Of a stretch of DNA of 64,000 bases, positions 13,201 to 25,200 are shown in pieces (position 1 is the first letter of the stretch; each line of letters opens with the position of its first letter). The notes beneath the pieces were generated by a model. The model was not told the DNA's origin, ran no database searches, and saw nothing but the letters and a program-made list of their open reading frames with translations. The stretch covers positions 7,785,285 to 7,849,284 of the forward strand of contig JAZAYU010000019.1 in the NCBI GenBank assembly GCA_038501625.1, written 5' to 3'. Source of the DNA: Corbicula japonica (Eukaryota > Mollusca > Bivalvia > Venerida > Cyrenidae). A program made the translations under genes and the position numbers.

Positions 13201-16200
13201 TGATTTTTGTTTACTTCAAGATAACACATGTATTTTGACATTGTGTTATCACACTTCATGTACAAACTGTTGATATTTGTGCAAACAGTTTCTCAACATG
13301 CACTCAAAGCTCCTGTAAATAATTTACAGAAAACCATATTTAAGATGTAGCAGACAGGCCTCTTGTGAAACAATTCATTGTCACTTAACCCAAACTACCA
13401 CATGCATTGTCATTTCAATGATTGAAGACAAAAGAAATAACAAGCCCTAATAGCGGCACCTTAAGTCTGTTATAATATGGTATTTATAGTGGCAAAGATG
13501 TCGCCACGAGCCTCTAGACTAGCTAGGAGATCTTGTCAGTTGTTCACAACTTCTCCTTCAACACTACAAACATTTCGTAAAAATAAGTAATTAGTAATAT
13601 AAAGACGTCTATTTCCCTTATAAGGCTATTCTTACAATGTCGTATGACCTCTTACGATGGCTATTCTTATTATCACCTTATGGAGTAAAGTCTGATTGTT
13701 CATAAACAAGATACAACCCATGCAGTCTTTTCCCAGAATTGAAAAAAGTAGAATATTTATGCAAGTAAACAAAGCCAACTGATAAACTGTTTATTCATAA
13801 ACATCTACAAGGTACTACTTTTTGTGAACTTTAAAGGAAAATCAATATATGAATATAAAACCAGCACAAAAAATGAGGATTAAACATGAATGAATTTCAG
13901 AAAATTGAAAACCATGAGTCCATATTCATCCATTCGAACAGACAAGGGTAAAACAGTATATCCCTGCTTGATCCTGCTTACCCTGTTTTGCTGACATGTG
14001 CCTTTTTTAAGTCTTCAGAGTCTGAAATAAATCAATTAATATTTATTATATTGTGTAACAGTCAGCTTCACTTGACAAAGCTTTTAAGTTTGCATGTACA
14101 CTCTCTGAGTTTTCAAAAATATGCACGCCAGGTGGTATCATTTAATTTCATGGGATTCAAATTTCATACATTAGACATAAATGACACACATTCATTTACC
14201 TTTACTCCAAATATGTGTATGCAACTACTGTAGATCAAGATCAGCTGGCACATCTGTGCCGTCTGATCAGGATGCGCATTGATTGCTTTTTGTCAGAAAT
14301 AATAACCTTATAAATCAACTAGATGGGTGTTCAGTTGATTTGTGATCGTGTTGTCATAAGCAATATAATTTGAAAGTTTGATAAAGAAATATTAAGAAAT
14401 GGCCAAGTTATAGCTAACATTAAGTTTTCGCGATGGAAGGACAAAGCCATCTCTAAGTATGGAGGTAATGGCTGATCTGGATCGACACTGTTTACTAATG
14501 CTTTAAACAAGTATATAAGGAGTAAAGTGTTCATTTGCACAGTTTTATTATTTTCATAAAATAAAATATTCAATGGTGTGATTATGACGGGGTTTAATTT
14601 GTGCACTTTCCCTAGCATGAAACACGGGAAAATTATACCCGCTAAAAATGAAACTACACCACAGTAAGGTAACCCCATTAAAACAAGACTGTGTCCATGG
14701 GACACTGATGAACCCACTGCTACAACAACATTTAAAACAGAGGGCCATAACTTTGGTAAAAATGATCACAGGAAAAAATCTTTTCTTAACTATCAACTAC
14801 ACATCCTGCTTGATCATCTGTGCAAGTTTGAAAGAAATCTGCCCGACAGTTAATGAGGAGTTGATGGCACAAGATTCGGGGAGGTACAAAGGAACAAACA
14901 GATGTACATATGGATGAGTGCAACTCTATATGCCTCCCACTGTAAATCCTTAGCAGACTTCACGAATGTGCAAGCTGACCTGGAGTAACACTGCTCGTAC
15001 ACGGTTTACAAGCAATATCCATGACATCAAGGGTGAAAGGGCTAAATCAGCCTTCTTATCACTCACCTTTTGTATGATGTTTCGATGTATACTCTATTTC
15101 TTGTGCTATCTGATCATAGATGTCGCCACTGTCTGATGGCGGCACCGGGTCGTCTGCTTCTACAGACTGTGTTCTTGTAGAACCTGAAATATTTCACCTG
15201 TAAGGTAATCCTTTTCCCTTTACTCCATCGAATATGGCTTGAATCCCATGAGCAACCAGTACAGATCTGTGAAGTCTGATCGTGATCTTTACAGTTCACT
15301 TACTGATCAGACTGCACAGGTAGATCTGAATTTACACTGGTCCCATATGGGATATAAACTGTAACTAAGGAGTAAAGGGTTGATTTGGCATGCCTTTGTC
15401 TTAAAACATAAAATATGCAAATGTGCCAAAAGTTGCTTTTTCACAAGACATTTGTAAATTACACTCAACTCTCAATGTAACAGTAATAATTTTCGACCTT
15501 AAAAATGGGAAATACATCTGACACAAAGATTTCAAATTAAAATTCTCACTAAACTTAAATATGCAAAATTCAACCTTAGCAAAGGGAAGCATTTCTGCAG
15601 TATTTATAGAATGCTTTGATCTTGAACTCACCATATCTTGCAAGTTTATGTAGTTCTGCTTGCTCTTGGCTTTCCTTCTGTATCTCCTCCGCCTCCTCTT
15701 GCAAAGCCTGTAACCGCTGCTCATACATCTGCCGGTGGAAGTGGTCCGTTGACGTGTTCTGTGTATGCTCTAGGTCACCAAGGTTAAACGCCCCTATTGC
15801 TGGAGAGTCTGGACTTTCCGGAGACATCTTATGTGATTCATAGCCCTGATGTTTTGTCGGAGTTGTCTGGAGTTTTGCAGATGTCCTCAGAGGTGCATTA
15901 CTGCTGTTGTTATAGTTAGAAACGTAACCCGAGGTGTAACTTGGACTTTTAGAGTTACTTACATTGTTACTAGGACTTCTTGGTGTTCCATTATTATCAA
16001 AACCAGGTCTGTAATCTGGCTTGTAGAAGGGGTCCTGGTATTGACTACTAGGATATGGACGGCTGGTCTGACTCTCATAATTGCTGTATGGCGCAGACTG
16101 CGGCACTTTGATTGGAGAACTCGTCTGTGGCCTCTGTGAACTGGGCTGATTGTAGAATGGTGCAGATGAGCCCGGCTGGTTAAAGACTGGTCCAGTGGGT

Positions 16201-19200
16201 TTCAATGGTGGCGGAGGTATGTTTGATTGGTAGAATCCTGGTGGAGTCAAATTAGGAGCCACATGGTGCTGTTCAAATGCATAAGGTGGAGTTAAGTTAT
16301 ACATGTTTGAAGCTCCATATCCATTCCTGCTGTCTCCTAGTTGTGGTGGGGGTGGTGGATAGAATGGAACAGTGTTGCTGTTGGAATTGGTTATATTTAG
16401 CCTTGGCCTTGACCTTGGTGAATGTTCAGTATCACTCAGGCTCTTGTTTGGGCTTCTGTAAGATCCTGACTCCATCTGGCTTCGTGTGGCACTTCTGTTA
16501 TTCGGTGGAGATTTTTCAGCATGTTTCAAGAACTCTGGCTCGAAAGTATTGGTGGGAGCTGGAAGATTATCAAAGTTGGCAGCAAATCGACTTTTATCAT
16601 GATGATGCTTTGGTTGTTGTTGTTGTCTATGATAGTCCATGTTGTTTGGTGCACCTGTCAAGAATCTTTCATGTTGTCCTTGATTGTAATTGTTGTTTTG
16701 ACTGTATCTTCCTACTGAATTGGAAAAATATGAGCCATTGTTACCATAGCTGCCACTCTTATTTGGTGATTTCACTGGGCTAACTGGAGAGGGTGGATAG
16801 ACTGACACACTGTCAAATGGAAAAAAATCGTTGACTGGTTCTTTCACTTTTGTACCCTGTGCAATACGTGGACTGGTTTTAAGACCAGAATTGGAAGACT
16901 GTGTTCCAGAAACTATTGAATACCCTGAACTCTGAGGAGAATGATTCTGATTGGTCAATACACTCCCTGCTGATCTTGGGGAACCCCCTAAACTCTTCTG
17001 ATGTGGGGGCACATATTTCTCAGCAGAAGGTGAAACATCGCTTGTTTTATGGTCAGATTCTGGAGACTTATTGTCTGACTCTAGGGCAAGGTTTTCACTA
17101 TCTGCTGCCACCTCCTGATAAACTGAAAAGAAAAACAGTTTATTAAGAATATTTGAGGAATGTCACTAGAAAAGGATTGCAATATTTGTGGTAACAATAC
17201 CATTATAATGTCAAATGTGTCACAAAATCACATTTCAGTTATTTAAAAAAACAAAACAGAATTGTATGTTGTTTCTAAATAATATTAATATAGTAACAAC
17301 CGAAATGTCACCAAATATTATCATTTCCTGTAACCCAATTTAAGCTTTAACATTTTGATGGAGAGTAATGAATCATAAATCCTTTCCATTCACCTATATG
17401 AGATACAAGTGCATTTTGTGCTGTTGTTTTCTGTTTCATACTGTTTGTAAAAACCCAGACCGTCATAAAAATGTATGCAAAAAATCTTGATAATGGTTTA
17501 TGGTAAAGAGATTTCTTGAATTTCATGCTTTACAATAAAACTAGCAACCCCACAAAATCCAATAATTTATGTAGCACTTCCACAAAATTTTGGGGGTGTG
17601 TGTATTTAAACTATTATTTTTCAAAGTTTTAATTGTCTAAATGTAATAAAATAGACATATTTAGAAAGGTCTTTAAATTCTCTTTTTATTGGTGTATAAT
17701 TCATTCAGATTGATTTAAACAATTTGAACAAGTAATTTGTTAAAATACAAAGGTAAGTGATTTTTTTTACATATCACGCTTCCCGATAACGATCTTAATT
17801 TCGGCCACGTGTTTAAATTGGTGCTCTCATTTAAATATAAATATAAATGCATCAGACGCTAGTATTTGAATATTTATGATATTTTCTTGCCAATCAGATA
17901 AAAGCTTGGGCTTCATCACGGTGCTTGTCTTTAATTTCTACGACAAAAAATGGCGAAGTCACGGAGGTCCAAAGTCTCGTCCGTTTTGTAGGAAAATCCT
18001 TAGGTAAATATCAAAAAGACAACTATTACTATAAACTGCAAATAATTAGCTATTAAATGATACCAAAATCAATATTTTCCGACATGAAATGACTTGCGCA
18101 AGTTGTTTTGAAATAAGACATCGACGTTGTTTTTTTTCGTATTGCCGCACGCGTATACCGCGGCGGCCATTTTGAATAATTTGCATAAAATATCAATCGT
18201 CGATATTCCGCCGTATTTATATGAAATAATAGATAAAACATCATTATTTGATCATTATTTGACAATATTTAAAGGTCTTGAACAGAATTATATAAAATTA
18301 TTTGAATATAATGTTTCCCGAACTCGTATTTTACAATTTTGTATACGGCCTGCAAATTGCATACTACGATAGATGGGCAATTTCGAATCATGGTCATTTT
18401 CAAATCGGTCTTAGAGTTATATTCAGTCCCGCTTGATGTATGAGAACCTGCATTTATGATTCTCTTTCAAAATTGCAATATTTGTAGCAAATTTTTTATT
18501 AATGCATAAGAAACTCCGTCTGTCCTCCATATATTCAAATTTTTACATGTGCATCCAGTGTCGATCCAATGTCGATCAAGATCGGCTGGAACATTTATGC
18601 AACTTTACAACACCAGTAATTTATGTCTGAAAATGCACTATAGAAATTTTTTATTTTTATATTGAAGTGACAGTAATAAACAAGAAATGATCTCTTTTAT
18701 TTATAACTATTGGAAATTTAATATATATTTACCTGTTGTGTTTGTCATTTTATTTTATATGCAATCTTTCGAAAAGAAATAAATTGTTGAAAAATGTGAT
18801 CCACTTGTTGAATTTGCTACCTAATTATCAGGTCTCCTGTTAAAGATATATTAAAAAGAACACAAAAAACAGAAAGAGCATGAAATTTCCTTCCAGACTG
18901 CCAAATTTCTTTAAGATATCTTAATAAATAAAAAAGTTACAGAGATTTATCTAAAACCTGAAGCTTTTTCGGTTCAGTAATTTATCACGCGTAAAATCCT
19001 CAAATTAGGAAAAAAATGGCTAAAAACGATGAAAATTTCTGAACTTCAAAATGCTGTAACTTTTTTTCTAGTTAAGATATTTTAAAAATTTAAACTGTTC
19101 TGAGCTTGGAATGAAGAGATCTTTAATAATTGATTAATTCCAATTAAATCTTAACACTTTTTAAAATTAGCTTTGGTTGCTAATAAAACCAGTGTTGAAA

Positions 19201-22200
19201 AAAAAAGGTTTTCCAGTTGCTGATTAGAAATAGATCGATAAAATACAACAACTAGATTAAGAAATAGATATATCTATTGATGCAGATTCAGTAAGTCTAA
19301 AAACAGTTATTTAACATGTGAGAGGCAACAAAATCCAGAATGTCCAAAAATAGATTTCCAAAAATAGCTACTTTACGAGTTTTGAGAATTTTTCAAATTA
19401 ACATAAAGGAAGGCTTCTGTTTGATATCATGTCAAGTTGAGGTAATGGCTAGGAGGGAGGTTGAAGAGAAATGGTCTCCCCAACACGCAATGTTTGTCCT
19501 CTGCCAAGCTAACACAGAGGCTTGTTCTCTGTAAGTTTCATACAAAAAGCTTAAAACCCAGGGTTGCAGGTTATAAAGCTTAGTTTGAAAACCAGTCTCA
19601 AATCTCAAGCATCTGATTGGCTGAAATGGCGACCAGTCGCCATTTCAGCCAATCAGATGCTTGAGATTTGAGACTGGTTTCCATGCTCAGTTTTATAACC
19701 TTGGGCACAGGTAAATACTAACTAAAATTTCTCTCTTTTCCCTCTTTCATCATGATTAAAAAAGTTAATATAAAAATATTTATGACTCATGTAATGCTGA
19801 TAAAATAAGTAAGATTACCTTTTGCTATGAATGCTGGGATATCATGAGCGAACTCTGGAATCAGCTGATCATCTACAGGCTGTAAAAATAAGAAAATATG
19901 TCATCACAATGTGACAAATGTCCCTCATCACTTATATCATTCCAATATGGAACTTACCATGAGAAACAAACAGGGCCTCAAAGAACTTAACCCATTCCTG
20001 TACAGACACACCTTTATTGCTAGGGCGAACAGTTTAGATCCAGATCAGCCGGCACATCACGCGTAAAAATGCGTATCTATACAGGAAAGGGTTAAAGTTG
20101 AGACTCAAAGCCATGCTTAAATCTTAATCAGCTGATTGGTTGAAACTGAACTCAATCTTCAAATTAACCAAACAAAACTTAAGAGCTTTGACACTGGTCT
20201 CCAATTTAACTTACATGAGAAAAAAACAGCATATGATGGAAACTCACAGAGGCAAAATACAAGGTTGGGTAATAGCTTAAACACTTGTAGTGGAAAGTTT
20301 ACCAATTTTAAAAAATATCAATCTCACTGAAGTCAGAACAAACAAAATGTTAGATCTGATGACGGCCCATAAATACCATGTATAATCAATATTGGTTTTC
20401 TGCCATAACTATTTTTAGTAACTGTCAATTAGGAAGCATGATGCTTTCAGTATTAGAACCAAGTTAAGTTCTTCTAACCATTTTCTCCATGTGATTTGGG
20501 TGTTATGGGCAATAACGTTGCTTGTTTGACCCCTGTTCACTTTTTGGTAAGAAATAAAGTAACAAATCCAAAAGCAAAAAGTGTAGATTCTGATCAGATG
20601 GCACAGATGTGCAGACTGATCTGGATCTACACTATACACAACTGTAAAATCCCATGAAGTAAAAGATTAACCCTTTCCTGTATAGATACGCATTTTTACG
20701 CATGTGCGACCAGTGTAGATCCAGATCAGCCGGCACATCCATGCCATCTGATCAGGATCTGCACTGGTCGCATTTTGGTCAGAAATAAGATAATGAATCA
20801 AAAAGCGAACAGTTTAGATGGGTGTTATGGGCAATAACGTTGCTTGTTTGACCCCTGTTCACTTTTTGGTAAGAAATAAAGTAACAAATCCAAAAGCAAA
20901 AAGTGTAGATCCTGATCAGATGGCACAGATGTGCAGACTGATCTGGATCTACACTATACACAACTGTAAAATCCCATGAAGTAAAAGATTAACCCTTTCC
21001 TGTATAGATACGCATTTTTACGCATGTGCGACCAGTGTAGATCCAGATCAGCCGGCACATCCATGCCATCTGATCAGGATCTGCACTGGTCGCATTTTGG
21101 TCAGAAATAAGATAATGAATCAAAAAGCGAACAGTTTAGATCCTGATCAGACGGCACGGATGTGCCGGCTGATCTGGATCTAAACTGTTCGCCCTAGCAA
21201 TAAAGGTGTGTCTATACAGGAAAGGATTAAGACTTTGCACAATAGCAAACATGCTTACTGCACCAGCATATATCCACAACAGGGCTAAAAAGAAATTAAG
21301 TATAAAGACTAACCACAGCCACGTCTTCGGCTATCAACACGTGGGCAACTGACTGTCCATTCTCGTCATCACTGAAAGTACAGAATTACAAAATACATAG
21401 TAAACTCAGCCATATTAGTAGGATACTTTGCCAATCGAATCACATCACATAGGCCAAATAATATTTCTCTTATAATAGTCAATCAAATATATCTTACACC
21501 CATACCATTGAAAACCTAAAGTATGACTTCAACCTTTTGAGGAAAAGCTATTTTTTTAATATGCCACTCCATCTCACCTAGGGGAACATTTTTGTGCAGT
21601 TTGAGTGAAATTGATGAAGAGGGAACTTTGAAAGCCACCGAACACGACAAATGTGAAAATATTGTAGGCTTGGTTTGATTGAGCCTGTTCATGGGCAGTA
21701 ATGGAAATGCATGTATTGTTCCTGTCCAAGCCGCCTAGCCCCATGTTGAGCGCAGCACAATATTCTTCATATTTTGCTGAGTAATGCTCAGAAAAGTAGT
21801 TTTTTGGAATATTTTACCTTTAAACCCAAAGCATATCCTAAAATTTGAGGTAGGACCATGGCTCTTGAATGTGCAAACCGCCTTGTTAAGGTGAGCACTT
21901 GTGTGAAGTCTGATTCAAACTGAAGTTGCCTACAGAATATAAGCCATACTCCATGAATTTAAGGGATTAACCTTTGGCAGGTTGTTGATGTGAACTTTTC
22001 TAATTGTTAAGTAATATAAAGTTTAAGTCAACAAGGTATTTGTGTTATAGAATCCAAGGGGGTCTTTTTTGTGCAAACAAGGTGATAAATGAACTTACCA
22101 CCATTTATATGTGTAAACAATTAAGTCTGGTAGGAAAAGTGCTGAACAAAACAAGATATTGGTGGTACCTATGGAAGCTCCCTGGGGTATTGAAGGGACA

Positions 22201-25200
22201 CAGGAATTGTGCTAAAAAAACTGTACCATAGGTAGCTTAATCAAAGGGCCATCACTCAGCAAACACTAGAAGATTATTTAATTCTCACGAACATCTGCAA
22301 GTGTTGTGTAAACCACAATGTGGGTTCACACTTTGTACACATCAATTTACATGTTTTTCTTCAGTATGAAGCACTCCTTTCAACTATGTACTGGTACAGT
22401 GACAACTTGTTAAATAACATGTTACTACGGGTTGAAAAAACAATACTGCAGAATAAGTGACAAGTGGTTATCCTCTCCATCCTGATTTTTTTCTAATATT
22501 AATATGTTTACATGTAACTTAGTACTAGTTACAAATTCTAGAGGTTTCATACAGCTACTTCTAGAAAACTTCAAGCTCAAATGAACTTTACAGGAGATAA
22601 TGAACACTTTACTCCATGGATCTGCTTGCACATCTCTGCATTCTGATCAGGATCTACACTATTGGCTAATTGATTCACTAGATTATTTCAGGTGAAAAAG
22701 GGAATAGTGTAGATCCATGGATCAACTATTGATATGGTTTTACTCTGTTCTCAATTGATTAAAATTACCATATACTGAGTAAAGGGTGAATACCAACCGG
22801 TACATTATTATCATATTCTTGCATACCAGATCAGGTCATCCGGTGTTTTCACCCGTGTAGGAAATTTCGATCCTACACCCCCCATGTAGAATGAGTCACG
22901 TGAGTGACGTCACGTCTTCAAGTATCTGACGTAATATATTCAAGTTAGTGATGTCATTGATAAAAAAGTTTGCGTTAACGTCAATATTTCAGCATATTGA
23001 AAATAAATAAGTTACACAGAAATGTTATAAATAATAAAAGGTATGCAAGAAACATTCGGTAAAGATAGAAAAATCTTTCACCTCAGGTGAACTGTTTTGG
23101 GCGGGAACTTGGCAGAGCCTCGTTCCCGCAAAACAGTTCACCCTCGGTGACAGATTTTTTCATCTTCACCTCTCACTCATGCATGATACTTATAATCAAT
23201 CATCATCTCCTTACTCCATATATATGACATTTATTGCCTGGGCAAATATTGTAGATCCAGATCTGATGGCACTGACTGCCCACACGAGAAACGTGTATCT
23301 ATAAAGTAGGAGGTAAATTTATCGATACGCGTCTACCTGTGACTGCCTTACCTTTGATACAAAGCCACCTCGTAATATCCCGGCTTTTCCGATAAAAACA
23401 GAACATTGAGCAGTCGGTTGTTTGTCAGCTGCTGAAACGTTCTTGTCCCTCGGTTCGTCCAGTTCTTAACCAACTGAAAAGTAATCATAACACAAATTGC
23501 TGGGAATTGATACAAGGCAGACTTGGCAAAAACAGCAAAATAATCAAGGACCAAAACTGAGTTTGGAGTTTGGAGTTGAGTCTCAAATCCCAAGCTCAGG
23601 ACTGGCTGAAATTCAGAGTCATTGGTCTCTTGTTTATGCTGTTGATTATTACGGGAAATACATATTTTGAGTTTCAAGTTGACAGCTTAAAGTAGTTTTA
23701 AAATTATGGACCAACTGTACAAAAACTTAAACCCAAACTCTTAAGTTAAATCGAGGCATAACTTTTAATGTTTTTGGTCTTACTGATAATATTCCTGCGT
23801 ATGATGAATATATATTCCAAATTTTGAAGTTGATATTTCAAGGTTCATCAAAGTTTGGATCCTAATGCATAATAACTTTAACCAGCTGATGCCGGGACGA
23901 GTTGAATAGCTCTTCAAATAGAAATGCTCAATCAACATACCGTATACCCCCGTTTTAACGCTCCCCCCCTAATAAACGCCCCCCCCCCTTTTTCATTCTA
24001 AAATTTTTCAATCAGGGGCAGAAAGACATTTAAAATTGACAAAAAAGTACAAATAATTAAATTAGATCTTACCTTTTCTGACAATAATCCAGTATTATTC
24101 CAACACAAATCAATTGAAAACTGTTAAACACTTTTTATTATCACAACTTTAACAATAACGGTAAACTTGTAAGGTATTATTTTTTTCGCATAAAATGTTA
24201 TGCCCCTGGGGGCGCTAAAACGGGGGTATACGGTATATGTGCTCTCATATAGTGTCATCATACTTATTTCATAAATTTGACAAAATTTAAACTGGATCTT
24301 TATAAAACACCTTCAACAATCAATTAAGCAAATTAATGGTTAACCTTTGACTTGCCAACTGAACTGCCTTTCTAGAAATCTGAGCCCTTACATTTAATTT
24401 TTATAGGAGTGTTTACACTTATTCATTAACTGAATTTATTAAATATCAAATAGTGTAAACCTTTAATCTGACAGCGTGAACAAGCAGGCTGATCTGGTTA
24501 TGAAATTTGACAAATGTTGTAGTTAGAACTTTAAGCCTTAAGCCTTTCCTGGATATACACTCACCGGCATTTCTAATTACACACTTTTTATAGACGAAAA
24601 TAACTATCAAAACATGGTGTTTATGGTAATTGGTTATAACGGGAGTTGTACCTGGAGTTGATGTCTAATCGTAGCACGTTACACGAAAATCCCCATTCGA
24701 GTTCATTCATGCGAGACGAAAATTTGAAATCAGCATTTTCCTCGTGCACACATGTACAAAATGTTAGGCAAGTTTGAATTTAGCCAAAATCAAATGCTCC
24801 AAGCTGGCACGTCAGTAAGACAGGTAAGTTACAATTCTTTACCTTCATTTTACTGCCCTTAAATTGTTTTAATTAGAATAACTACGGCATAACGTTGATA
24901 TTACGATGATTGAATACCATGTTGAGTGTACGAAAATGACGTAACGCGATGCACGTGACGTCATATTCGGCAACGGTCATTTACGCTACAAATGCTTTCA
25001 CAGAACTATTTTATTGTGCAATTAGTTTAAGAATGTCAGTGCTATAATAATTCGCTGTTAAAACTTAATCCAATTACTTTTTCCAGATTTTAGAAAAAGT
25101 CAAATATTTTGATAGTTATTTTCGTCTATAAAAAGTGTGTAATTAGAAATGCCGGTGAGTGTATACGCAATTTTACGCATGTGTGACCAGTGTAGATCCA

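Larger units (their letters stand above)
21372..23351. other. Intron of the Tudor gene
   Basis: No exon seen. Contains a degenerate TTAA-MITE (about 22605-22790), a 37-bp hairpin near 22850 (CCGTGTAGGA...TCCTACAC), GTGAGTGACGTCACGTC near 22900, and a palindrome at about 23080-23165 (CAGGTGAACTGTTTTG and its complement). Confidence 0.6.

Noticed and set aside
12839..15183. Direct splice from exon 15183-15067 to exon 12929-12839
   Set aside because: The phase does not fit; the microexon 14021-13982 restores it exactly.
17947..17990. Short frame starting MAKSRRSK on the plus strand
   Set aside because: It stops after 13 codons and no donor in phase is convincing; kept only as part of a possible promoter patch.
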